This document shows, in pieces, positions 55,945 through 64,000 of a stretch of 64,000 bases of DNA; the stretch's first letter is position 1; every line of letters starts with the position of its first letter. The translations under genes were made by a program, and so were the position numbers. The DNA comes from Bedellia somnulentella. Lineage: Eukaryota; Arthropoda; Insecta; Lepidoptera; Bedelliidae. Below the pieces are notes generated by a model that was not told where the DNA came from, searched no databases, and saw only the letters and a list, made by a program, of their open reading frames with translations. Location of the stretch: contig OY755177.1 in the NCBI GenBank assembly GCA_963576735.1, forward strand, positions 7,378,001 through 7,442,000, written 5' to 3'.

Positions 55945-56165
55945 TCATACATACATACATATTCTCACGCCGTTAGTTCCCATTGTGGTAGGCAGAGACT
56001 ATCGATCGCCACTCTGTACGATCCTTCTCTAGCTTCGTCTACATCCATCAGTCTTTTCATACGTGCTGTTTTATTCTTCAGGCTATGGACGCCTGCCTTT
56101 TTTTAGCACACTCTCAATTTGGTCCAAGTGTGTCTTCCGAAGCCGTCCTCTATTTATCGCTTAAT
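55945..56165 (-). repeat. family B copy, longest version
   Basis: (CATA)n tail, TTCTCACGCCGTTAGTTCCC, ATTGTGGTAGGCAGAGACTA, then CTTCGTCTACATCCATCAGT and TGGACGCCTGCC. The 220-bp version suggests that B is larger than the other copies show, perhaps a LINE 3' end. Confidence 0.65.
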
Positions 56166-56700
56166 ATTTCCTAATAAAATAAATAAGAAAAAAGAATGCA
56201 TACAAATTATTTTTAACTTTAAATAATTATAATGAACGCACGGTTAGATCGCAGACAAATCTATTAAAAGCTGTTTCTTTGTACCACTGACTACGGTATG
56301 GCTATTGCAGTCCAACTGGTCTATTTTGCGAACCGATCAAGAAGAAACACGTGGCTGTTTCAAGCGTGCATTTCCTTATTGTATTCTATGACGTGACTCC
56401 CGGCCGATTTTCTTGTTTTTAAAATATACTATTAAATTTATTATTGAACTGGGATTTCATTAAACTATTCAACCTAAAAATGATGTAGCGAGTGGAATTT
56501 AGAAATTTGAGTAGCAAGCTAGTGAGCTTCAAAAGAACTTACGTAACGTAAATATAAATGTAAGAACGTTAATATAAAAACCTTGCGTATTCATGACTTT
56601 GATGATAATTTATTTCGCCATGAATCCCGGTAAACCTAACGTATCCTGTAATAGTATTGAAACTAACAAGTCATAAAAATTTACGAATTTCGTTGTACAT
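56166..56700. other. intergenic DNA, nothing recognised
   Basis: No supportable feature. Confidence 0.45.
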
Positions 56701-56704
56701 CCAA

Positions 56705-57072
56705 TACCGTGATAGCCCAGTGGGTAGAACACTCGGTTATCGTGCAAACGACTAGTGTTCAAATCCTGGGTCGGGCCTACACCAATTTGTCTTTTCTAAA
56801 GACATATGTGTGGTTAATTTATCATGGTTGTTAACGGTGAGGGAAAACATCGTGAGGAAACCCACATGGCTGAGTTGTACTTAGTCATGTGACAGTGTAT
56901 TCGTACAAAACGGCGATAGGCCTGCCCCCTATCACGTGAGTACACTGTCCATGCAAAACGTGGGTACTCTGAACACCAGGTGACAAAGTCACGTGATGTT
57001 CAGAAGTATTAGTACCTCTGCCTACCCCTTCGGGGATATTCGGCGTGAACGTTTATGTTATGTTATGTTATC
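56705..57072 (+). repeat. tRNA-derived SINE family C, best full copy
   Basis: About 368 bp. Head: GTGATAGCCCAGTGGGTAGA (box A) and GTGTTCAAATCCTGGGTCGG (box B). Body: TGTTAACGGTGAGGGAAAAC, GCGATAGGCCTGCCCCCTAT. 3' end: CTACCCCTTCGGGGATATTC, a strong small hairpin, then GGCGTGAACGTTTATGTTAT and a (TGTTA)n tail. This is the reference copy for the other C fragments. Confidence 0.88.
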
Positions 57073-57139
57073 CAATACAAAGTGCGAAGTTATTTTTTTC
57101 TCATTTCAAACCCTCCTTATTTCATCATCAATACTATAT

Positions 57140-57437
57140 AGGTTGGTGACACATAATGTATCATGAAGTCACAACTCAAAAGGGAAAATTGTGTAGCCAT
57201 CCGCAAACTCCAGCTCTTATCGAAAAGGTGTTAGTCGCGATGTAAGATAGGACCACTTTAGGGCGGTTGGGCACTTGAAGGACGATAGCGGCCATTACTT
57301 AACTTCATACAGTACCAACTTTACGTTTTAGTTTCGAAAACGGTTAAATGGAAGTCAAGTGTATGTGGGCCTATCATAATATTAATATAAAGAGGGAATC
57401 TTTGCAAAGTGGATATGCTCACTTTGTCGGACGACAA
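57140..57437 (-). repeat. unnamed 295-bp dispersed repeat, copy 2
   Basis: Inverted relative to 40080-40374 and matching end to end (AGGTTGGTGACACATAATGT through GTGGATATGCTCACTTTGTC). Confidence 0.8.
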
Positions 57438-57559
57438 AAGACATTTGTGATGCAAATTATGAATTATTTTCATTTAAAATAATTTATGTATAAGTTTTGG
57501 ACTTTTGCTGTATAGCTTGAAACATTTTCATAGGTAACTCCTTCGAACTCTACATTTAC

Positions 57560-57700
57560 GGTGTAAGTAAGTTTGAAAGATTCACCATTAACAACCTTGA
57601 TAAGTTAACCACACAAATGACTTAGGAAAGACACACCGGTCTAGTGAGACACACGCCTCCTGCATGAGGAGCGACGGTGTACCCACAGTACTCAGAAATA
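57560..57700 (-). repeat. SINE family C-like head fragment
   Basis: CCATTAACAACCTTGATAAG, TTAACCACACAAATGACTTA, then a decayed tRNA-like part ending GTACCCACAGTACTCAG. Confidence 0.5.
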
Positions 57701-57734
57701 ATATATCTTATATAATTCAAATAGCTATCATGCC

Positions 57735-58010
57735 CTGCAATTTTACAGTAACTATAGCTCAGTGGGGGGCACGACCGCCTCTCATGCAGAGAAGCGTGGG
57801 TTCGAGTTTTTAATCGGGCTTACACCGATGTGATTTTTAGTCATATGAGTAGACATTTTATCATAATTTTCAACAACGGCGAGGGAAAACAACGCGAGTA
57901 AATCCAAATGGTTAAACTGTATTGTAGAGATTTAGCAGCGGGATCTTATACTATTACGTGATGTTCAGAAGTGTGTCTTTGCCACCCCTTTTGAATTTGC
58001 CTTGAATAGC
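57735..58010 (+). repeat. SINE family C-related copy
   Basis: TATAGCTCAGTGGGGGGCAC (box A), GTGGGTTCGAGTTTTTAATC (box B), a C-like body, and CACCCCTTTTGAATTTGCC as a decayed 3' end. Confidence 0.55.
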
Positions 58011-58840
58011 TTTGCTTGGGCTTCATATGTTGAATACATTGCAAAATGTCTTTTATAAAGGCATTACTTGATACGCAGAGTATTCTAGAGCACGAGTATA
58101 TCTAGTTAATGTCCCGGCTCGACGGTTGAATGCTTGTCAACTTTTATATAGCGTTCGTTTCCGACACACTTTTATTCATCTTAACATCTCCTCCATTGCA
58201 ATGCGTCAATGGAATAAAATATCTCTAAACTTCTCCTTTTGTCTGTTAACAATGCGAAATCTTCAGGACCTTGCCATTGTTTAAAAATTCGATTGTACTA
58301 ACAAAGCGAGCTTTTGTTGTACTTCACCCGAAGTTGTAATAAGTATCTTTAGTAGAGTTTAGTCCGAGTCGTGTTTACAGCAAAATGAAATGAAAAACAG
58401 CGGCCTTTTAATCGAGGCGATTTAAAGGAGAAGGTTCGTGTCGACAGCACTCTAATGGAGATTTAATGGCACAACTGTTTATACAAAAGTCCTTGAAATT
58501 AGCTAAGCTAAAAAAGGAAAGAGACCAGAAGAATGACTTCCTAGATTTTTAATATTGGTGCCTACATAATCTCCTTTGTGAAGATTTTGGGTACATACGC
58601 ACCACTTTTACTGAAAGGTTCTACTACAGAGATGGACTCATACCTCTGGTATCAGAATCGTAAATAGACTGGGACTCACACTTGGTCCCCGTGTCCTAGT
58701 GTGCTTGTGCGGATAAAGCAGCGCAACGATATATCTTTACTCGCATATTATGTGGTTTCATCCTTGCCTGTTGTGTTATACTATACGTTTTTATTTGTAT
58801 TAATTGTTAATACTTTGTAAGTCAAAGAAATCCATTTATA
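58011..58840. other. intergenic DNA, nothing recognised
   Basis: No coding frame or repeat edge that I can support. Confidence 0.45.
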
Positions 58841-58985
58841 ACATACATACATACATATACTCACGGCTATAAATCCCAAGAAATTAGAAATTCTAGCCAC
58901 TTTTGGAAGTTGCGTCGGGAAAAGATGGTAAAATAAAGATTGTTGGTGATGGGTCTCCAACCGCATCGCCCAAGAATCCCTTAAA
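58841..58985 (-). repeat. SINE-like family A, truncated
   Basis: Tail and first half only (CATACATACATACATATACT ... CGCATCGCCCAAGAATCCCT). The head is missing. Confidence 0.75.
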
Positions 58986-59044
58986 ATTTATACATTAATA
59001 AGTATTCTTTATAACCCCTGAAGATAATTTGATTGGAAATCGAC

Positions 59045-59190
59045 AACCTACCACGTGAGTACACTGTCTAAGCAAAACGTGGGTACCTACTTTGGACACT
59101 AGGTGGCGCTGTGACTTGTTGTTAAGAAGTATTGGTACCTCCGCCAACCCCTTCAGGGATGAACGGCGTGAGCGTTTATGTTATGTTATG
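59045..59190 (+). repeat. SINE family C, 3' fragment
   Basis: CCACGTGAGTACACTGTC, AAACGTGGGTACC, CCAACCCCTTCAGGGATGAA, then GGCGTGAGCGTTTATGTTAT and tail. The frame 59092-59283 crosses it. Confidence 0.75.
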
Positions 59191-59489
59191 AAATTGACGA
59201 AAACTGTGTTTTCTATGATTTCTTCACTCACAACTCTAACTGATTTGAAGTGTAGGACTGAAAAGGCTCACGGAGGATTGTAAATACCAATGCCTCTCCC
59301 CTGCCCTACAGAAAATAAACTGTTTTTGTATTTTGTTGCTTCCTGATTATTAGCAAATCGCTCATTTTTAACGGGATATTTGGCTACGAAGTATCTCTTT
59401 ACATTTTAATTTAATTTACTCACTCCTTTGTAGCAGTAAAGCTATCAGTGTCAATATCCACGATTAAAATGAAGACCTTTATTTTTTTT

Positions 59490-59712
59490 TACCGTGTAGT
59501 GTCGGCTTAGAATAGCACTACCCCGTTTCTACCGATGGGTGTACGTAAGAGGCGACTAACGGTATTGGGGCTTTTAAAGAATTTTTGGGCGATGCGGTTG
59601 GACACCCATCACCAACAACCTTTACTTTATCATCTTTCCCCACTCAATTTTCCAAAAGCTATCAGTGGCTTAGGAATTTCTAATTCCTTAGCTCTGTTTA
59701 TGTATGTATGTA
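59490..59712 (+). repeat. SINE-like family A copy
   Basis: Head CGTGTAGTGTCGGCTTAGAA. The hairpin before the TATGTATG tail is deleted. Confidence 0.8.
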
Positions 59713-60029
59713 ACTTTTTAGAAGCAGAGGTCATTTATCTTTTGGCCGACGGTTTAGCAAAGGGAAGGTTATGATTTGACCGCTATCTATGTAGATTCTG
59801 AAAAGATATTCTTATTCGTGCCATAATTTTGTTCATTTGCGTTTATACCCAAATGGGAACAAAAAATAAATAAATAAAAAGGAATTTCTCGTTACGAGTT
59901 ATTTTTTTATTCATTCATTCGTAATGGTTTAAAACTAGTGGTTTTAGGACATCTTAGTTGCTGCGCAAACTAGGCATAAGATGACTTAGCGTTTTAGTGT
60001 GATGCAGCATAGTAAAACCGTTAAATATT

Positions 60030-60180
60030 AAAAGTAAAATTGGCCAAGTGCGAGTCGGCCCGCCCGAAGATACTAGTTACCAGTTTTTGTTGTAAGTTTT
60101 TGTTGAGATCTACAACATATATTTTATTCAGATTTGTCACTCTCTACGGCTTTGATAGAGATATGATTTCTATAATGTTT
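60030..60180 (+). repeat. fragment of a common insect repeat
   Basis: AAATTGGCCAAGTGCGAGTC followed by GGCCCGCCCG matches, as I recall it, a widespread lepidopteran repeat opening. No ends defined. Confidence 0.4.
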
Positions 60181-60373
60181 TCGTAGGGTCTGGAATGGAA
60201 CCTTGCAGCGCAAGTCCTGTTGAACTCGTTCGATTTTTCAACTATAGTCGTGTACGTTGAAGCTTACTAGAAGCCTGTATCTGAATGACAACAAGTCACA
60301 AAAAGTCGAACAGCATCGACACAATACATCGTATTCATTGTTCATGTAAACACGTCATTAATCTTTGTTACAG

Positions 60374-60637
60374 AGGAACTGCAGTACGAGACGACACGAT
60401 CGATATTCGACGATTGTGATAGAACCATGCGTTTCCTGACAGAGCTTTGATATCTCCAATAATGGAGATAGTACGACAGTTCACTTAGGAGGTTTGGTGC
60501 CTCGCTGCGATTTCCGCGAGCAATGGACTGAGAAATTGGGAATGACTGCAAAAGAAGTGGAACTGACGGGCGGCGCGCCCTGGGGTTTCCGACTTCATGG
60601 CGGCGCAGATCTTAACCAGCCTTTGAGGATATCTAGG
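60374..60637 (+). other. exon with 5' leader of the PDZ gene
   Basis: TTAATCTTTGTTACAG| at 60373 is a good splice acceptor and |GTAAGGAG at 60638 a good donor. Between them is 168 bp of leader and the coding start. If real, there is at least one upstream non-coding exon. The longer in-frame start at 60494 is possible but its 16 extra residues look unlike a PDZ N-terminus. Confidence 0.45.
60542..60637 (+). CDS. Zasp/PDLIM-type PDZ protein, first coding exon (partial)
   Basis: Thirty-two codons read MTAKEVELTGGAPWGFRLHG, then GADLNQPLRISR, ending in phase 0 at a GTAAGG donor. The PWGFRL segment is the carboxylate-binding loop of Z-disc PDZ proteins of the Zasp/ALP/Enigma (PDLIM) group, and G-G-x-D/E-x-x-x-P-L-x-I-x-x-V follows in that family. 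These proteins bind alpha-actinin at muscle Z-discs and integrin sites. The remaining PDZ and any LIM domains must lie beyond the window, since none was found in the 3.3 kb downstream. The GC content is higher than in flanking DNA, as expected for a real exon. Which Zasp paralogue this is cannot be settled from 32 residues. Confidence 0.75.
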
Positions 60638-62410
60638 GTAAGGAGTTTTTTGAACTGGAATCTAGAATGCTTTTGTGTTGAATGCATTGAGATTTTTCAT
60701 TTTGTTTTGATAAGTCGATATATTTAGCGGACTCTCTGTATAAGTAACGTGTGTGGTCTGCCACTATTTTAATAACGAAAATCGCTGACAATTTTTTTTT
60801 CATTATCTCTGAATAAACTAATCAAATTTATTTACGATGTGATCATGTGAACATAATAAAACTGCCTCAACTTTAAATATAAGACAATTATGTTTTTGCT
60901 CATTAGGTTTTGACAACTAACAATTAGGTACTATTGTTTTCATGTCTGCAAAAACATCACTTATCACTTCCATTAACCACACTTGTCGAGGAATAAGCGT
61001 TTCGAATTTAAGTATTTTTTATTTATATTACTGTTTTGTTTTGGTTCTAGTCGCTATTATCTAGTAGTAGATATTGAAACCTTTTTACCTTTGCTTTAGA
61101 ACAAATACATTTATATCTGTTCCTATTAGTTTTTTGCGCTATGAGTCGCAATTTTAACCTTTGTAAGGACTCTGTTTTATTTAGGTGAACATTTCTTAAA
61201 ACAGTATTTTTATGTCATGAATATAATATAGTGCATGATTTTCAATTAATAGCGTACTGACTAAGCTACCCTATATTGCAAGATATTGATCTAATGCATC
61301 CTTGTCGTCTTTTTTCTTTTATACTTGGCTCTTTTTAAAGTAGGTTTGCGGATTATTCGTTTTCTTCTCACCCCCTTTCCTCCCCCTGGTTTTTAATTGC
61401 GAAAACGGCTGTAAAATGTTTGAAACTGAAAAGGAACATGCATTTTTTTGTAAGTTTAAAGCGTTATAATAAAAATTAACAACGTTCAGGTTTTTTTTCG
61501 TCTATGTTTTAACTGCTTGGTTTGTACTTTGCCACAACAGAGAAAACTATACGAGCTTATGCTGGAACTGTTATGTTATGTTTGGATATGAACAACTGCA
61601 ATATTATTCTTTTTACGAAGTACATACCTACTTAAGTATGTTATTTTAGAGTATATGGCAAGTAAATTATATGGCATTTTACTTAGCTCTTTTTTAATTA
61701 TTGAAAACTTAGTCTATTGTCCACTGGTTAAGAAGATTGCGGGATCGATTCCCGCGAGAAAAGAAGTATTTTTTGATAAATATTTGTAGATGTTAGTTTT
61801 TTAAATTATTAACCCACGATCACCCGGCCGTCGTCAGGACGTCGTTACCTCGTTTCATAACTTCAAAAATTATGAGACAAAAATACGTTCACAGATAAAT
61901 CTCAATATCAATACTGTTGAATTCATTCTTTTCCCTACTATACGCCCATAAGAAGCTGAGAAATTGCTAATTCTGAAGCTCGTCTTCCACCTTTTTTATT
62001 TATAGCCGTTAGGATATTAATATATGTATATTAAATATATAATCTCGTTGCTGTCCCATAGGACAAATCACTATTATTCTTAGTTTTGGCTAACTTGATC
62101 GATGTTTACCTAATTAGTGCATCAGCTATGGGAAATAGTTTACCATTAATGTTTTATTTAATTCACCAAAATGAACATTATTTTGATGATGTTTGTAAAA
62201 CATCTTATCGAACAAAACTTTGGAATTAATGTTAAATAAAATTGATTAGCAATTAAGGAAAATATGATAATTGTTGTTCTTCATCAAATCCAAGACTACT
62301 TCGATTATAGGTTCCTTACTACAACGCCTCATTAACAAATAGTCGAGTGAAAATATTGCAATGTTAGTGCACAATATTGAAGCGATGAAAATTAGTTCTC
62401 GTGTTCATTT
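60638..62410 (+). other. first intron of the PDZ gene
   Basis: No further exon seen. A tRNA-like B-box (GGGATCGATTCCCGCG) with a weak upstream half occurs at 61715-61765, and a decayed family A tail at about 61960-62040. Otherwise unremarkable. Confidence 0.5.
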
Positions 62411-62635
62411 AATTTAGTGTCAACAATCCTTGCTATTTCCTCGACTCAGTAGCAGCTAGATATTGCCAGCCATTTGTTTGCGGTTAGTTCGCTCCCATTC
62501 ATCAAGACAGCTGTGTTAGTGAACGAAGGGTTTCCTTACTATTGATTGTTCTTTGAAGACTAGTTTACTCTGTAGTTTTGACCTAGTGAAGTGTTGTGGA
62601 TTGTTGTAGTGATTTATAAGGAATGATATGAATTT

Positions 62636-62790
62636 GCTGTGTATTGTCGGCATAGAAAAATACCTACCCATTCGTACCTACTTCTTTTAACCTAGGGTTT
62701 TAATGCTTTTTAAGTGATTGTGGGGCGATGTGGCTGGAAAACCACCACCAACCATCTTTTACTTTGTAAAGTTTTCCCCACGAAACATTC
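62636..62790 (+). repeat. SINE-like family A, first duplicate
   Basis: GCTGTGTATTGTCGGCATAG head. It breaks off before the hairpin. Confidence 0.6.
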
Positions 62791-62997
62791 AAATTCGCCA
62801 TTTTCTTGACTCAGTAGCAACTGAATATTTGTTTGTGGTTTGTTCCCCATTCATCAAGACAGCTGCTCTATGTTAGTAGACTAAGGGCTTGTTTCTTACT
62901 ATTAATTGTTCTTTAAGACTAGTTTACTCAGTACAAGTTTGGACCTAGTGAAGTGTTCTGGATCGTTGTAGTGATTTCCATCAAACGGTTTGAATCA

Positions 62998-63182
62998 GCT
63001 GTGTTGTGTCGGCTTTGAAAAGCACTAACCCATCGATACCCATGTGTGTCTTAAAAGGCGAGTTAGGGTATTATTGGGACTTATTCCTATTCCCTAACTG
63101 ACTTCCGAAAGTGGCTGAGGAATTTCTTATTTCGAAGCTCTGGCTAACACTTTTGAATTTACAACCGTGAGTGTATGTGTGG
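62998..63182 (+). repeat. SINE-like family A, second duplicate
   Basis: GCTGTGTTGTGTCGGCTTTG head with an internal deletion, and a 3' end GAATTTACAACCGTGAGTGT retained. Confidence 0.65.
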
Positions 63183-64000
63183 GAGTACTGTTAAAGCCAG
63201 TACACTACAGCGGAATCACTCCCCCATAGCAGCGTCTCACTCATTCCCATACCGCGGTATCTTAATGTTTCTCAAGCTAAATGTTCACTGGCCAGTTCTT
63301 TGTGGATCCCGCATGTATGGTATAAGTTAAATGAAACCAATAATGCATTGGAACTGTAATGACAACGATATTATTAACATGATATTACGTTTAGACATTT
63401 AAAAAGCATTGTTAATGTGAAAACTTGGAAAGTTTTTTGTTGTGAATGAAATATGTCGAGAGATCCACGCGTCGCTTCAAGCCTAAAAGTTTTAAAGATA
63501 AATCAATATCAGCAAACTTAAGAACCGTCGAATAATTGTACTACATCACATGAGAATTTAGAACAAAAGGCCGTTTGTATTTTAGCTATAGTATATAGGC
63601 CGTCGTGGCTTTGTGTATGAAACTGTGGCCCAGTTTCGTTTAGCAAATCGTAATGTTGATAGTAAAAGAGTTATTTTTACCGCAACGCTGCTTTGGTTTA
63701 CGTTTGTTAAAATCCGATGTGCCTGTAGAATTTCTTTTGAAAAACAATTAAATTAAATGAGGTATCTCGTTTCGTTTGGTAAAAACGAAGATATCGAAAA
63801 AAAAAACATTTATATTTATTGGTCCGCCGCTTTGCTTCAGGCAAAGTATTTGTGTATATAAGACAATAACATTATAATTAGCACGATCTGTTCTCAAGTT
63901 ACTCAGTGTGTATAAAGGGAAAGTACGTTTATTTATTTAGTTATGATATCAACATTACAATTAGATCAAATATACTACAAACTAGCAATAAAAAATTAAA
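63183..64000. other. right end of window, intronic, nothing recognised
   Basis: No exon or repeat identified. A TATATAAG at 63855-63862 stands out but has no well-placed initiator. Confidence 0.4.

Larger units (their letters stand above)
62416..63182 (+). repeat. tandem duplication of a 370-bp unit including SINE A
   Basis: 62416-62790 and 62800-63182 are diverged direct copies. Shared blocks are CGACTCAGTAGCA, CCCATTCATCAAGACAGCTG, TTGTTCTTTGAAGACTAGTT and GACCTAGTGAAGTGTT, each followed by a family A copy (62636-62790 and 62998-63182). Confidence 0.75.

Noticed and set aside
63855..63910. TATATAAG followed by TCAGTG as a promoter
   Set aside because: The spacing (about 50 bp) is too long for TATA to initiator, and no exon follows before the window ends.
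1..64000. CRISPR arrays, operons, prophage or endogenous virus
   Set aside because: Repeats are dispersed transposons or one 144-bp tandem array. No spacer pattern, bacterial gene structure or viral gene was recognised.

Overview
The window looks like ordinary gene-poor, AT-rich chromosome from a moth or butterfly. The evidence is the repeat content: short retroposons with (TATG)n or (TGTTA)n tails, Helitrons ending in a hairpin followed by CTAG, and mariner/Tc1, hAT-like and PIF/Harbinger-like MITEs. The one complete host gene has insect-sized introns. No bacterial, organellar or viral block is visible, and no authentic rRNA or stand-alone tRNA gene was recognised.

Host genes: (1) Rab27, a secretory Rab GTPase, is complete on the + strand between 12889 and 21066. 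It has five coding exons (12889-13038, 13351-13418, 16340-16454, 17096-17292, 20961-21066), all with GT-AG borders and consistent phases, giving 211 residues ending in Cys-Ile-Cys. (2) The first coding exon of a PDZ protein of the Zasp/PDLIM (Z-disc) type lies at 60542-60637 on the + strand and runs off the right edge. A promoter-like, non-coding first-exon candidate at about 30378-30484 could belong to it, but that link is inferred.

Everything else is mobile DNA in layers. 0.3-12.5 kb: many copies of one SINE-like family (called A here), several MITEs, a P-element-like transposase relic, a LINE reverse-transcriptase relic inside a hAT-like shell, and a 747-bp hAT-type MITE with a clear target duplication just upstream of Rab27. 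Rab27 introns: an OTU-domain ORF with a 336-bp inverted duplication (intron 2), a LINE 3' end and a broken mariner (intron 4). 21-30 kb: a MITE with an AATT duplication and two LINE relics. 36-40 kb: a 144-bp tandem array interrupted by a Harbinger-type MITE, and a foldback element with 170-bp arms. 41.2-43.8 kb: a Penelope-like element into which a 1911-bp terminal-inverted-repeat transposon has inserted, carrying a FEN1/XPG-like nuclease fused to a CXC cysteine domain. 47-51 kb: nested tRNA-derived SINEs and two head-to-tail Helitrons between inverted arms. 53-60 kb: a Tc1/mariner relic between direct repeats, and many SINEs.

The most interesting object is the FEN1-like/CXC transposon at 41309-43219. 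Its insertion can be undone to the base: 3-bp GAC duplication, matching inverted termini, and a host repeat that rejoins perfectly. Several SINE families (A, B, C) appear to share one hairpin-plus-microsatellite 3' tail, which suggests a common LINE partner.
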